Notes: a model not told the origin generated them from the letters alone. Shown: positions 7,935-16,884, counted from the stretch's first letter. The stretch: DNA of 47,024 nucleotides from Deltaproteobacteria bacterium CG11_big_fil_rev_8_21_14_0_20_45_16 (GCA_002787535.1 PCXB01000057.1:1-47024), one strand, 5' to 3'. Numbers and translations are program-made.

Positions 7935-9362
7935 ATGGAAAATACAGCTTCAAAGATGCCCCCAGCTCGGATTGAGTCGACCGACTTTTCGATTCGAAAG
8001 GTTTTTGAAAATCAATATCAAAGATTCGAAAACCATAGCCAGTACATGAACCCTCAACTCCCCAAGGTTCTCAAAACCTTAGGCTTTGACAAAAGCTACG
8101 TGCGGGGTGAGGCACAGTATCTATGGGATCAAGATGGAAAGCGATATTTGGATCTGCTTTCGGGTTATGGAGTTTACAATCTAGGTCGCTATCACCCCGT
8201 CATCGTCAAAACCCTGCGCGAAATGCTAGACCTTCAAGATGCCAACCTTGTGCAGATGGATTGCCCTCATCTCACTGGAGAGCTCGCTAAAGAGATCATT
8301 CAACGATCTCCAAGTGGTGATCGGGTCTATTTTACGAGCACAGGCGCGGAGACGGTCGAGACGGCAATCAAGTTTGCTAAGGCTACAACAAGGAGAGATC
8401 GAATTGTCTCGTTGAAAAAGGCTTTTCACGGGCTTACAGTCGGCGCGCTTTCAGTGATGGGTAATGAGGAGTTTCGAGAAGGCTTTGGAGGTCTCTTGAG
8501 CGGATGCGAGCAAGTCGCCATGAACGATCTGAATGCTCTTGAAAATGAACTTAAAAAGAAAGATGTCGCAGCCTTCGTCTTCGAGCCCATTCAAGGCAAG
8601 GGTGTGTTTATTCCCGAAGCAGGATTTTTGAAAGCAGCGGAGGAGCTCTGTCATAAGTACGGCACACTTACCATTGCAGATGAAGTACAAACCGGAATGG
8701 GACGCACCGGAAAGATGTTTGCCATAGAATATGAGGGCCTCAAGCCGGATATAATATTGATTTCGAAAGCCTTGAGTGGTGGGCTTGTCCCCACTGGAGC
8801 GGTCATTGCAAGTGACAAAATCTTTAAGTCTGTTTTCAGTAGCATGGATCGTTGCGTTGTGCATTCTTCTACCTTTGGAAAGAATTCTCTTTCGGCCGCC
8901 ATGGGCTTAGCTACGATTTGGGTTCTAGAAAATGAAGGTCTTATAGAACAAGCTAACGTCATTGGTGAAAAGTTGATTGCTGGCCTTAATGCGATGAAGC
9001 CAGAATTTGAGATGTTGGGAGAAATTCGTGGCCGGGGGGCTATGATTGGAATTGAATTCATTTCTCCACGATCTTTAAGCCTTAAGATGGGATGGAATCT
9101 TTTACACACACTAGATAAGAGCTTATTTCCTCAAATGATCATCATCCCATTGTTAAGAGACTTTGGAATTCTCACTCAAACCTCCGGCAAGGGTCAGGAT
9201 ATTATCAAACTCCTACCGCCACTTGTGATGAGTGATGATGATATTGATTACTTCCTCAAGAGCTTCCGGACGGTATTGGAGCTTGCACATAAATTTCCTG
9301 GTGGACTTTGGGATCTTGGAAAATCATTAGCGAAAGCCTCATTGAGTGAGAAGGCCAGTTAG
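7935..9362 (+). CDS. Class III PLP-dependent aminotransferase
   Basis: Fold-type I aminotransferase of the acetylornithine/GABA/putrescine group. Visible landmarks are the DGKRYLDLLSGYGVYNLGRYHP entry motif, TSTGAETVETAIKFAK for phosphate binding, the FHGLTVGALS motif, IADEVQTGMGRTG with the PLP-contacting Asp, and LISKALSGGLVPTGAV with the Schiff-base lysine. The length of 475 residues is near family normal, with a roughly 40-residue N-terminal extension. The amino donor cannot be told from these motifs. It lies 7 bp after ileS and overlaps or abuts the Fur-family gene, so the three probably form one operon. Confidence 0.88.
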   Translation: MENTASKMPPARIESTDFSIRKVFENQYQRFENHSQYMNPQLPKVLKTLGFDKSYVRGEAQYLWDQDGKRYLDLLSGYGVYNLGRYHPVIVKTLREMLDLQDANLVQMDCPHLTGELAKEIIQRSPSGDRVYFTSTGAETVETAIKFAKATTRRDRIVSLKKAFHGLTVGALSVMGNEEFREGFGGLLSGCEQVAMNDLNALENELKKKDVAAFVFEPIQGKGVFIPEAGFLKAAEELCHKYGTLTIADEVQTGMGRTGKMFAIEYEGLKPDIILISKALSGGLVPTGAVIASDKIFKSVFSSMDRCVVHSSTFGKNSLSAAMGLATIWVLENEGLIEQANVIGEKLIAGLNAMKPEFEMLGEIRGRGAMIGIEFISPRSLSLKMGWNLLHTLDKSLFPQMIIIPLLRDFGILTQTSGKGQDIIKLLPPLVMSDDDIDYFLKSFRTVLELAHKFPGGLWDLGKSLAKASLSEKAS

Positions 9363-9363
9363 A

Positions 9364-9810
9364 TTGCGTGGGCCGGTGAAAAACGATCCGAATATCCTCA
9401 ACGAACTGCGATCTCGAGGAATGAGAATTACTAAGGCTCGCGAAGACCTAATACATTTCATTCTAAAAACTTCCGGGCATTGGCACATTCAAGACCTCGC
9501 TATCAAAGCCAAGAAACATCTCCCTAATATTGGAATTGCGACAGTCTATCGCACGGTGAATCTTCTTGTAGAAGCAGGCTTTGTTACTAAGTCAGAAGTC
9601 GGCCATGGGCCCGCGCGATTTGAAGTTACAGCGGCTGAACATCATGATCACCTCACCTGTTTAGACTGTGGAAATATTTTTGAATTTGAGAACGATCAAA
9701 TTGAAAGTCTACAGGAAAAAACTGCGAAGAAACTTGGCTTTAAACTTCAAGATCACAAAATGGAATTGTACGGACATTGCCTAAAGCCGGAAACCTGCTC
9801 CCATCGTTAA
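9364..9810 (+). CDS. Fur/PerR-family metal-responsive repressor
   Basis: The N-terminal winged helix contains RGMRITKAREDLIHFI and the recognition-helix segment GIATVYRTVNLLVEAGFV. A metal-binding core follows with HHDHLTCLDCGNIFEF (CxxC plus histidines), and the C-terminus has a second cysteine pair, CLKPETC, as in zinc-structured Fur and PerR proteins. Such proteins repress iron, zinc or peroxide-defence genes. The frame is open from GTG 9346, inside the end of the aminotransferase gene. TTG 9364 has GAAGG 9 nt upstream and GTG 9376 is also possible, so the start is uncertain by about 10 residues. Co-transcription with ileS and the aminotransferase is likely; which metal it senses is not visible. 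Confidence 0.88.
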   Translation: MRGPVKNDPNILNELRSRGMRITKAREDLIHFILKTSGHWHIQDLAIKAKKHLPNIGIATVYRTVNLLVEAGFVTKSEVGHGPARFEVTAAEHHDHLTCLDCGNIFEFENDQIESLQEKTAKKLGFKLQDHKMELYGHCLKPETCSHR

Positions 9811-10070
9811 AAAAAGCGCTTAGCGAACTGAATCTGGGGGTGACCTTCAGTACCTAAGAATTGGAGAGTCGGCTCCGCACAAATAGGCCTTAAACGTGCA
9901 GCTTTTGTGACATCCCGCCAAAAATCCAACGTCTAATCGTGCAGATTGATGCGCGGTGCCATCTATCTAAGCCCCCGAAAAGATTTAGTTTCTTCTATTG
10001 AGCGGCATGGCACGAATTCTGTATTACTAAGATGATGTTGGGCCTAGGCTCGGCAGGAGGAAGGTGGAGG

Positions 10071-10511
10071 ATGTCCGGACAAATCAGACCAAGTGAGACT
10101 CCCAGTTTTGATCTTCAAAAGCATCATTCAAAGGTCCGAGTCCCAACGGAATTTGACCTGAAGGACCTGGCGCGAAAGTACCACGTCTTTCCTTTGCGAG
10201 TTATCCATCGGGACGGAAAGAAGCGCCTATTACTTGCCATGCGAAATCCGGGCAATCAAAGCGCAATCTACGACGTGGAATTTAAAGCAGGGCTAACTGT
10301 AATTGCGGTCCAGGCGGATGAGATTGATATTCAGTGGTTAATTCAAAAGCATTACTATGGCCGACAACTGTCGCCCACTCCCAATGTGAAGACCCCGGAA
10401 ATTACGCACGATCTTTTTGAACAATTGGCAATTACAACCGATGCTCAAAAAAGGCCTGATTGGGTTAATGATTCGATCCATAGATTTAACGACGAGCAAT
10501 TGAAAAAATAA
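10071..10511 (+). CDS. Standalone GspE-N/MshEN-like domain protein
   Basis: Residues about 30-110 (DLKDLARKYHVFPLRVIHRD, LLLAMRNPGNQSAIYDVEFKAGLTVIAVQAD, then IQWLIQKHYYG) follow the pattern of the N-terminal domain of type II secretion and type IV pilus ATPases (GspE/PilB), which in MshE binds cyclic di-GMP. No ATPase domain follows; the protein ends about 35 residues later. The frame is open from ATG 10032, but AGGAGG at 10055-10060 lies 10 nt before ATG 10071 and the earlier ATG has no ribosome binding site, so the shorter form of 146 residues is chosen. It is convergent with phoU, 2 bp apart. It may be a regulatory adaptor; the role is inference. Confidence 0.65.
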   Translation: MSGQIRPSETPSFDLQKHHSKVRVPTEFDLKDLARKYHVFPLRVIHRDGKKRLLLAMRNPGNQSAIYDVEFKAGLTVIAVQADEIDIQWLIQKHYYGRQLSPTPNVKTPEITHDLFEQLAITTDAQKRPDWVNDSIHRFNDEQLKK

Positions 10512-10513
10512 AA

Positions 10514-11197
10514 CTACGGAAGGGCCTGAACATCTGCAATATGGCGAATATCAAGGCCCTCAACCATAAAAATCACCTGCTCTGAAATATTAGTCGCATG
10601 ATCACCAATCCGCTCCAAATATTTAGAAAGATACATATACTTCAATATCGATGGAATCTGCTCAGGGTGACGAAGCATTCTGTCCCGACACTGTCCGTAT
10701 ATTTTTCGATGCATTCGATCTAGCTCTTCATCCAAAGGCAGGGTCCGCCCAGCTTCCTGAGAGGAAAAACTAACAAAGGCATCCAAAGACTTCGTAACCA
10801 AGTTCGATGCCATTTCAAATAGCTGACCAACTTCTGGAAATTCATCAATAGGTGGGAGATCCCTTAATTCAATAATTCGTTCACATACATTCTTAATCTC
10901 ATCACCCATTCGCTCCATATCGGTGGTGATTTTCAACGCAGAGCAGGCAAAACGAAGGTCCTTCGTGCTAATCGGGCTAAGAGACAAAATCGAGATTGCC
11001 AATTCATCGCATTTCTTTTCCATCTCATCGATTTGAAGATCTCGATCCACGATCTGTAGCGCCAAAGTCGCATCTCGATTCTGGAGGGCCACACGTGCCT
11101 CTGACATCATCGACTCAATGCTGCCGCCCATAAGAAGTAGGCTCTCTTTGAGTTGCCCCACCTCTTTCATCAATTCATTTACAACACGCTCAGACAT
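10514..11197 (-). CDS. phoU: PhoU phosphate-signalling protein
   Basis: The 227-residue all-helical protein has two PhoU repeats, each with the acidic ExxxD-type metal-binding segment (VDRDLQIDEMEKKCDELAI and DEELDRMHRKIYGQCRDRM) and the repeat endings MGDEIKNVCERI and IGDHATNISEQV. PhoU couples the Pst transporter to the PhoR kinase and keeps the Pho regulon off in high phosphate. It is the last gene of the leftward pst operon, 54 bp after pstB. Confidence 0.95.
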   Translation of the reverse strand: MSERVVNELMKEVGQLKESLLLMGGSIESMMSEARVALQNRDATLALQIVDRDLQIDEMEKKCDELAISILSLSPISTKDLRFACSALKITTDMERMGDEIKNVCERIIELRDLPPIDEFPEVGQLFEMASNLVTKSLDAFVSFSSQEAGRTLPLDEELDRMHRKIYGQCRDRMLRHPEQIPSILKYMYLSKYLERIGDHATNISEQVIFMVEGLDIRHIADVQALP

Positions 11198-11251
11198 CTA
11201 ACTAACTTAGTACTTATTCTATTATCCCTTCGGACGAAAAGGACTTTTTGT

Positions 11252-12010
11252 CTATCCGAAGCGTCCCGTCAAATAGTTTTTGGTTAACTCTTCACGAGGT
11301 CGGTTAAAGATATGCGAAGTGGCTTCGGATTCGATCACTTTGCCATTCAAAAAAAATACTGTCCTATCCGATATTCTTTCCGCTTGCTGCATATTATGTG
11401 TGACCACAATGATACAAAACTGCTCTTTCAACTCTGCAATTAAGTCTTCTATTTTGGCGGTAGCGATCGGGTCCAAAGCTGAGCAAGGCTCATCCATCAG
11501 TATGACCTCAGGACCCAAAGCCATCGCTCTCGCAATACAAAGACGCTGTTGCTGGCCACCCGAAAGTTCAAAGGCGGAGCTTTTTAAGCGATCCTTAACT
11601 TCTGCCCAAAGCGCTGCCCCTTTAAGAGCTACTTCGACTCGTTCCCTAACTTCATTCTCCTTGAAACCAAACTTTCTGACCGCCCAAGCCACATTTTCAT
11701 AGATCGACTTTGGAAAAGGATTTGGCTTTTGAAATACCATTCCGATTCGACGCCGAACCAAAACAGGATCAATCTTTGAATCATAAATATTTTGACCGTG
11801 AAAAATGACTTGGCCCGAAGTTCTTACGTCATCCAAGAAATCGTTCATTCGGTTAAGGGCCCGAAGAAAAGTGGATTTGCCACATCCCGATGGACCAATC
11901 AACGCACTCACTTCTCTCGACTCAAATTCAAGGCTGACATCTTCCACCGCAACTTTGTCACCATAAGCAACGCTAAGATGGCTTGTACTGATAATCGATT
12001 TTAATCCCAT
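11252..12010 (-). CDS. pstB: Phosphate ABC transporter ATP-binding protein PstB
   Basis: ABC ATPase of 252 residues with Walker [10 protein letters not shown] at 39-47, followed by [11 protein letters not shown], which is characteristic of PstB. It also has the Q-loop [11 protein letters not shown], signature LSGGQQQR, Walker B VILMDEP and the switch histidine in [10 protein letters not shown]. It powers phosphate import through PstA and PstC at the inner membrane. It follows pstA by 1 bp. Confidence 0.97.
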   Translation of the reverse strand: MGLKSIISTSHLSVAYGDKVAVEDVSLEFESREVSALIGPSGCGKSTFLRALNRMNDFLDDVRTSGQVIFHGQNIYDSKIDPVLVRRRIGMVFQKPNPFPKSIYENVAWAVRKFGFKENEVRERVEVALKGAALWAEVKDRLKSSAFELSGGQQQRLCIARAMALGPEVILMDEPCSALDPIATAKIEDLIAELKEQFCIIVVTHNMQQAERISDRTVFFLNGKVIESEATSHIFNRPREELTKNYLTGRFG

Positions 12011-12011
12011 T

Positions 12012-12869
12012 TCAGCTCGTCGCCTTTCGTGAGGACAGCTTCCACCTCAGGAGCATAGCAACGAAGTTCATCATAAAAGTAATGCTCAAAATAACGATAA
12101 TAGCCGTCGCGGCCAGCTCCTGAAACTCCATTTGGGGGCGTGAGGCCCAATTAAAAATCTGAATGGAAAGACTTGTGAATTGATCCGTCATGGATTCCGG
12201 CAAAAACGCCGCAAAGGCCAAGGCCCCAACCGTTATGAGTGGCGCGGTTTCTCCTAGAGATCGAGATAAGGCTAGAATAACTCCTGTAATCATTCCAGGA
12301 ATAGCCTGTGAAAGCGTGTGCTCAAATAAAACCTGCATCGGACTCGCCCCAACCCCGAAAGCCGCCTCTCGCAGCTTTCTTGGCACAGCACGAAGCGATT
12401 CAATACTCGCCATAATAATAACAGGTAGGATTAATAGGCTAAGCGTGCAGGCCCCCGCTATTAAACTGGAACCAAATCCCAGAATTCTTACGAATAAAGC
12501 CAAGCCCAAGAGGCCATAAACAATTGACGGCACACCCGCTAAGTTTGCAATATTTCCACGAATAAAATTCGTAAAAGCATTCTTTGCAGCGATCTCTTCC
12601 AAATATAGAGCTGAAAAGATACCGACTGGAATAGAAATAAGGGCTGTCAAAGCTAACAACCATAAGCTTCCCATCAATGCCGAGTAAATTCCCGCCTTTG
12701 TTGGAAAGCGTGAGGCGAAATTAATGAAAAAGCTCCAACTCAATCCGCCCGCTCCTTCAGAAAAAATATGAATCAATAAAAATGCTAAAAACAAAAACGC
12801 AATTATAAGAGAAGCCAATCCCGCAACCGGCAAAGGGAGGCTTTTCCAATGTAGTTTCTTCGCAAACAT
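12012..12869 (-). CDS. pstA: Phosphate ABC transporter permease PstA
   Basis: Inner-membrane permease of 285 residues with about six hydrophobic helices. The coupling-loop region [29 protein letters not shown] matches the EAA motif of binding-protein-dependent permeases, and [12 protein letters not shown] and GETAPL are typical of PstA. It pairs with PstC to form the phosphate channel. It lies 3 bp after pstC and 1 bp before pstB in the same operon. Confidence 0.95.
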   Translation of the reverse strand: MFAKKLHWKSLPLPVAGLASLIIAFLFLAFLLIHIFSEGAGGLSWSFFINFASRFPTKAGIYSALMGSLWLLALTALISIPVGIFSALYLEEIAAKNAFTNFIRGNIANLAGVPSIVYGLLGLALFVRILGFGSSLIAGACTLSLLILPVIIMASIESLRAVPRKLREAAFGVGASPMQVLFEHTLSQAIPGMITGVILALSRSLGETAPLITVGALAFAAFLPESMTDQFTSLSIQIFNWASRPQMEFQELAATAIIVILSITFMMNFVAMLLRWKLSSRKATS

Positions 12870-12872
12870 AGA

Positions 12873-13895
12873 TTAAATCCGATGATGAATCCGACGAACA
12901 ACAAATTGAGCAATTAAGTTTGTTCCCAGGGTCATAATGAATAAACAGAAACCAACCACAAAGATGCTCTGATATTCAATCGTCCCTGCGGGTGTGTCAC
13001 CTTGGCTAACTTGAACAATAAAGGCCGTCATTGTTTGTATGCTTTCAAAAAAGTTAAAAGTAAGTTTGGGAGACGCCCCTGCAGCCAAGGTAACGGCCAT
13101 CGTTTCTCCTATGGCTCTCGAAAGACCCAAAATAATTGAGGCCACAAATCCAGAAATCGCTGCCGGAAATACAATACTACTGACGATTTGGTAACGCCTC
13201 ATTCCTAACCCATATCCAGCATCTCGCAAATAGCCCGGCACCGAATGAATGGCATCTTCAGTTACCGAAGCAATCGTAGGAATAATCATAATACCAACTA
13301 CGATGCAGGCGCTAAGTGCATTGAACACTTCAATCTGAGGAAAAATTTTTGCGAGCTGCGGTGTTACAAATGTTAAAGCCAAATATCCATAGACAACAGT
13401 GGGAATGCCAGCCAAAAGCTCAAGAGCAGATTTGAGGATCACTCGAAATCCTCGCGGACAATATTCACTTAAAAAAATGGCTATTAAGAGACCAATCGGA
13501 ACAGCGATAAGGCAAGACCCCAGAGCAATCATCAGGGTTCCCGATACCAAAGGCAAAACTCCAAAACGAGCCGGACTAAGCAGCGGGAACCATTGGGTTC
13601 CCGTAAAAAACTCCCAAACTGAGACGACCGAAAAAAAGCCGCTCATTTCCTTAAGTAATATAAAAACGATTCCAAAAGTCGTCAGCACAGAACTCAAAGC
13701 GCAAGCAAATAGAAAGTACTGAAGTGATTGCTCAACAAAATTTCCAGATGGCGAGTTCCATGATCTCGCCAAAGACACTTGTGGATAAGCATGAACAGCG
13801 GCAACCCCATGACTGTCAACTGAAGTAAGTGAGGGATCCCCAATAGAAGATCCCTCTGCGGAAGCGGCTTTTAAATTTAATTTCGTTAAACCCAT
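12873..13895 (-). CDS. pstC: Phosphate ABC transporter permease PstC
   Basis: Permease of 340 residues. The EAA-type loop (RDAGYGLGMRRYQIVSSIVFPAAISGFVA) and GETMAVTLAAG are characteristic of PstC. The roughly 60 residues before the first helix (YFLFACALSSVLTTFGIVFIL) are polar and longer than in the E. coli protein, which may mean the true start is internal, although no better ribosome binding site stands out. It follows pstS by 11 bp and forms the transport channel with PstA. Confidence 0.94.
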   Translation of the reverse strand: MGLTKLNLKAASAEGSSIGDPSLTSVDSHGVAAVHAYPQVSLARSWNSPSGNFVEQSLQYFLFACALSSVLTTFGIVFILLKEMSGFFSVVSVWEFFTGTQWFPLLSPARFGVLPLVSGTLMIALGSCLIAVPIGLLIAIFLSEYCPRGFRVILKSALELLAGIPTVVYGYLALTFVTPQLAKIFPQIEVFNALSACIVVGIMIIPTIASVTEDAIHSVPGYLRDAGYGLGMRRYQIVSSIVFPAAISGFVASIILGLSRAIGETMAVTLAAGASPKLTFNFFESIQTMTAFIVQVSQGDTPAGTIEYQSIFVVGFCLFIMTLGTNLIAQFVVRRIHHRI

Positions 13896-13906
13896 CTAAC
13901 TTATTT

Positions 13907-14917
13907 CTATTTAAGCCTCTCACGAAGAGAAATTTTAACATGAGCTTCGTTCTGAAAGAGACTTCCGGTTTTCATCAAGTCAAACCGCTTTGAAATCAAA
14001 GAGTAGATTTCATTATTGGCTTGAGCGCTATCCCCCAACGCCACATAACCAACCGAGTTCGCCAGTTCCGCCGATTTACGAATATAAAAATCCACAAAAG
14101 CCTTAACTTCAGGTCGCTCGGCCGCCTTCTTCGAAACATAAATAAAGATGGGGCGAGATAAAGGAGCGTAAGCTCCATTTGCGATAGTTGCGGGAGAAGC
14201 CAAAACCGCTTCACTCGTGGCGCTAGCTTTTATCGGAATAAGCCTCAGCTTATCTTTGTTCTCCTGATAGTAGGCAAAACCAAAATAACCCAGCCCGCCT
14301 TTTTCTCGAGACACACCAGTGACGAGCATATTGTCGTCTTCACTTTTTACAAAATCGGCGCGAGAGGATTTAGATTCTCCATTAATCACCTCAGTAAAAT
14401 AGTCAAAAGTTCCACTGTCCGTTCCAGGGCCATACAGCTTCAATGCCAAGTCAGGACACTTTTCATTAACTTGTTTCCAATTGTTAATCTTTCCATCGGC
14501 TTCTTTACCCCAGATTTTATTTAACTGTTCAACCGAAAGCTCGTTGATGCAGGTGTTTGCTGGGTTAACGACGACTGCAATTCCATCATACGCGACGGGA
14601 ATTTCTACAAACTCAACTTTGTTGGCCTTGCAAGCTTCAATCTCACTTGTTTTAATCGGTCTCGACGCTCCAGACAGATCAATCTCGCCGTGGCAAAGCT
14701 TCTTAAAACCACCGCCAGTCCCAGATAATTTGACCCCTACTCGTACTTTTTTAAGCTGAGCATCGGTGAGAGCCTCTTCGGCTACAGCTTCTGATAACGG
14801 GTAAACAGTAGAGGATCCGTCGATACTAATCTGTCCTCTAAGTTCTGCTGCGGCTGAGCTTTCAAGGTTGAAGATCGAAAGGGCAGGAATTGTTGCAACA
14901 ATAAGCCAAAATTTCAT
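13907..14917 (-). CDS. pstS: Phosphate-binding periplasmic protein PstS
   Basis: Starts MKFWLIVATIPALSIFNLES, a signal peptide with a likely cut near AAA-E. The mature protein opens with ISIDGSSTVYPLSEAVAE, the phosphate-binding loop of PstS, and later has SGTGGGFKKLCHGEIDLSGASRPI and PGTDSGTFDYF, both binding-site segments. It captures phosphate in the periplasm for PstCAB. The frame is open to TTG 14965, but AGGAG lies 8 nt before ATG 14917 and the signal peptide begins exactly there. First gene of the pst operon, with a candidate Pho box upstream. Confidence 0.95.
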   Translation of the reverse strand: MKFWLIVATIPALSIFNLESSAAAELRGQISIDGSSTVYPLSEAVAEEALTDAQLKKVRVGVKLSGTGGGFKKLCHGEIDLSGASRPIKTSEIEACKANKVEFVEIPVAYDGIAVVVNPANTCINELSVEQLNKIWGKEADGKINNWKQVNEKCPDLALKLYGPGTDSGTFDYFTEVINGESKSSRADFVKSEDDNMLVTGVSREKGGLGYFGFAYYQENKDKLRLIPIKASATSEAVLASPATIANGAYAPLSRPIFIYVSKKAAERPEVKAFVDFYIRKSAELANSVGYVALGDSAQANNEIYSLISKRFDLMKTGSLFQNEAHVKISLRERLK

Positions 14918-15035
14918 TTTATTTACTCCTGTTTTCAAGCCAGTAGATTTAATGGAGAACATCAAATTCCCCCCTCATACAACGACCTTAGATTGGATAC
15001 TCGGAAAGGAGTACTTATGGCTTGCCTAAGATCCT

Positions 15036-15053
15036 GTTAACAATCGGTTAACG
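15036..15053 (-). promoter_or_regulatory. Candidate Pho box upstream of pstS
   Basis: On the minus strand CGTTAAC and TGTTAAC form two 7-bp direct repeats separated by 4 bp, the 7-4-7 layout of a PhoB binding site (consensus of the E. coli type CTGTCAT-N4-CTGTCAT, and TTAACA-like in other groups). The site overlaps the phoR stop codon and lies about 120 bp before the pstS ATG. No clear -10 box at the classical distance was found, and GTTAAC is itself palindromic, so the assignment rests on spacing and context. Confidence 0.45.
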
Positions 15054-15881
15054 GCCCGGAGAGGCTGGAAATAACAGGCTAAAATGCATTCCCCGGTCGG
15101 CATTATTTGAAGCCAGGGCCTTACCTTTATGCGATAGCATAATGTGTTTTACAATCGCTAGTCCAAGACCGGTCCCCCCAAAAGCTCGGTTTCGGGATTT
15201 ATCGGCGCGGTAAAAACGCTCGAAAATTCGGGTCAGATCTGTTTCGACAATGCCAGGCCCGTTGTCGATTACGTCAATACGAATCCAGTCCTTTTGCTCC
15301 AAATGAATGGGGGCGCATTTAATCTGAATTTGCGAGCCCTCAGGGCAGTACCTATTGGCATTGCCAATGAGATTAGAAACAGCTTGTTCGACCAAGTTTT
15401 TATCGGCTCGAAGGAGCTTAACAGATGAATCCATACTCAAGGTTTGATTCTTTGCTTCCAAGCGGAACCTGAACTGCTCTTTGAAGTGATGAAACAATCG
15501 ATCCATTTCAATGTCCTCAAAATGCAGAAAGGCATCCGTGGCCTCAAGTTGCGATAAATCTAAAATATCGTGAATAAGGGCATCTAAGCGCTGAACATTA
15601 TCCTCGATCTTTTCCAAAAAGCTCGCTGCTTTCTCAAGATCTCGATAGGCGCCCGCTCTTAAAGTTTCGGTATAACCCCGAATGGAAGTCAGTGGTGTTT
15701 TTAGTTCATGTGAAACATTCGCTACAAAGTCAGTTCTCTTATTAATCAGCTCCTGAAGTTCCTTAGATTTTTTATGAAATCTGTTTCGAAAAAATACTGA
15801 TAGGCCAAATAGAATCGCCACACAAAAAATAAGACCCCAAATGACGGCGGTGACGAAATCTGAGTCTAACAAATTAAACAT
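15048..15881 (-). CDS. phoR: PhoR-like sensor histidine kinase, minimal form
   Basis: The 277-residue kinase has one N-terminal membrane helix (about residues 10-31), a HisKA domain with the phospho-accepting H58 in NVSHELKTPLTS and a HATPase domain with N, G1 (IDVIDNGPGI) and G2 (GGTGLGLAIVKH) boxes. Classical PhoR proteins are longer, with a linker PAS domain; none is present here, so the sensing input probably comes through PhoU and Pst or through the membrane helix. It follows phoB by 15 bp and precedes pstS, and is predicted to phosphorylate PhoB. Confidence 0.88.
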   Translation of the reverse strand: MFNLLDSDFVTAVIWGLIFCVAILFGLSVFFRNRFHKKSKELQELINKRTDFVANVSHELKTPLTSIRGYTETLRAGAYRDLEKAASFLEKIEDNVQRLDALIHDILDLSQLEATDAFLHFEDIEMDRLFHHFKEQFRFRLEAKNQTLSMDSSVKLLRADKNLVEQAVSNLIGNANRYCPEGSQIQIKCAPIHLEQKDWIRIDVIDNGPGIVETDLTRIFERFYRADKSRNRAFGGTGLGLAIVKHIMLSHKGKALASNNADRGMHFSLLFPASPGR

Positions 15882-15896
15882 ATTGGCATTCTAAGT

Positions 15897-16619
15897 CTAA
15901 TCGCGAACTTCTTTAACCCGATACCCCACGCCTCGAATACTTTCGATCAACGGTCCTCGCTGGTTGAGTTTCTTTCGAAGGTTTGTAATATGCACATCAA
16001 TCGTACGATCAACAACAGACACATCTTTTCCCAAAGCAAAATCGATTAACTGACTGCGATCAAAAACATGTCCAGGCTTTTGCAATAGGCACTGCAAAAT
16101 TTTAAACTCCGTATTAGTCAGCTTAACTTCCTCCCCATCGACCAAAACTTCATGTCGCGAGGCATCAATTCTCAAGCCCTCGTACTCAATAATGGCGGAG
16201 TTTGAACCAACCCGCTTGGTTTCGGATCTCCTCAATACGGCCTTTACTCTGGCTACAACCTCCCGCGGAGAAAAGGGCTTCGTTATATAATCATCGGCCC
16301 CAACTTCTAACCCTACAATTTTATCAGTCTCAGATGACTTCGCCGTAAGCATGATGATGGGGATGCTCTCGGTTTGAGGATTGCGCTTCATATCCCGGCA
16401 TAGATCCAGGCCCGAAGCTCCAGGCAACATGAGATCCAATAGAATCAAGTCGAAATTCTGGGATTTGAGAACCGAAAGGACATTGGAGGCTTCATGCAAA
16501 ACGACAACCTCAAAAGCCTCCTGCTCAAGATTATACTTAATGAGTTCGGCTATATCGACTTCGTCATCAACAACAAGAATGCGGCGCCTAAGTGTCAAAC
16601 ATTGCTCCCGTAAGCCCAT
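15897..16619 (-). CDS. phoB: PhoB-like response regulator
   Basis: OmpR/PhoB-family regulator: a receiver domain with the acidic pair VVDDE, phospho-acceptor D62 in LILLDLMLPG and the switch lysine in ITKPF, then a winged-helix DNA-binding domain (LTNTEFKILQCLLQKPGHVFDRSQL, DRTIDVHITNLRKKL, IRGVGYRV). It activates phosphate-starvation genes. The start is uncertain: ATG 16619 has a weak ribosome binding site, while TTG 16598 has GGGAG 6 nt upstream and gives MTLRRRILVVDDE, closer to family norms. It is the first gene of the phoB-phoR pair, with phased repeats upstream. Confidence 0.92.
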   Translation of the reverse strand: MGLREQCLTLRRRILVVDDEVDIAELIKYNLEQEAFEVVVLHEASNVLSVLKSQNFDLILLDLMLPGASGLDLCRDMKRNPQTESIPIIMLTAKSSETDKIVGLEVGADDYITKPFSPREVVARVKAVLRRSETKRVGSNSAIIEYEGLRIDASRHEVLVDGEEVKLTNTEFKILQCLLQKPGHVFDRSQLIDFALGKDVSVVDRTIDVHITNLRKKLNQRGPLIESIRGVGYRVKEVRD

Positions 16620-16655
16620 CCTAGTTTATCAAAATCCTCTGGCAAACGGCTTTTA

Positions 16656-16673
16656 GGTCAATTTTCGGTCAAG
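16656..16673 (-). promoter_or_regulatory. 11-bp-phased direct repeats upstream of phoB
   Basis: On the minus strand CTTGACC and ATTGACC are separated by 4 bp, giving the same 7-4-7 spacing as the candidate Pho box before pstS. The second copy could double as a -35 box (TTGACC). The site is 37 bp before the ATG at 16619. Autoregulation of phoB through a Pho box is known in E. coli; here it is inferred from spacing only. Confidence 0.35.
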
Positions 16674-16710
16674 GACGAGTTGGCGTTTATCCACCATAAT
16701 GTTAGACAGA

Positions 16711-16787
16711 GGGGTCAGGGCGGATAAGTGCCAGGTTAACCTGATTATGAAATGAAAGTTTACCTGGCACTTATCCGCCCTGACCCC
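16711..16787. repeat. Long REP-like hairpin beside tRNA-Pro
   Basis: Two 30-bp arms (16711-16740 and 16758-16787) are inverted copies with a single mismatch, around a 17-nt loop. The outer end of each arm is GGGGTCAGG, a motif seen at the ends of REP elements mobilised by REP-associated Y1 transposases (RAYT). No transposase is present in the window. The right end lies 4 bp from the first base of the tRNA gene. There is no T run after it, so it is more likely a repeat element than a terminator. Confidence 0.7.
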
Positions 16788-16791
16788 AGAT

Positions 16792-16866
16792 CGGGGTGTA
16801 GCTCAGCCTGGCTAGAGCGCTTGCTTTGGGAGCAAGAAGTCGGAGGTTCGAATCCTCTCACCCCGA
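16792..16866 (+). tRNA. tRNA-Pro (anticodon TGG)
   Basis: A full cloverleaf can be drawn: acceptor CGGGGTG paired with CACCCCG, D-stem GCTC/GAGC, anticodon stem CTTGC/GCAAG around the loop TTTGGGA with anticodon TGG, and T-arm GGAGG-TTCGAAT-CCTCT, with discriminator A. CCA is not encoded. It reads codons CCN, mainly CCA and CCG. A REP-like hairpin ends 4 bp upstream, leaving little room for a promoter between them, so transcription must start before or inside that hairpin. Confidence 0.95.
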
Positions 16867-16884
16867 AAACTAGCAGGCTGGGTT

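Noticed and set aside
9811-10070. Possible riboswitch or small RNA between the Fur-like and GspE-N-like genes
   Set aside because: I looked for c-di-GMP, cobalamin and other aptamer landmarks and found none; only a repeated CGTGCAG is visible.
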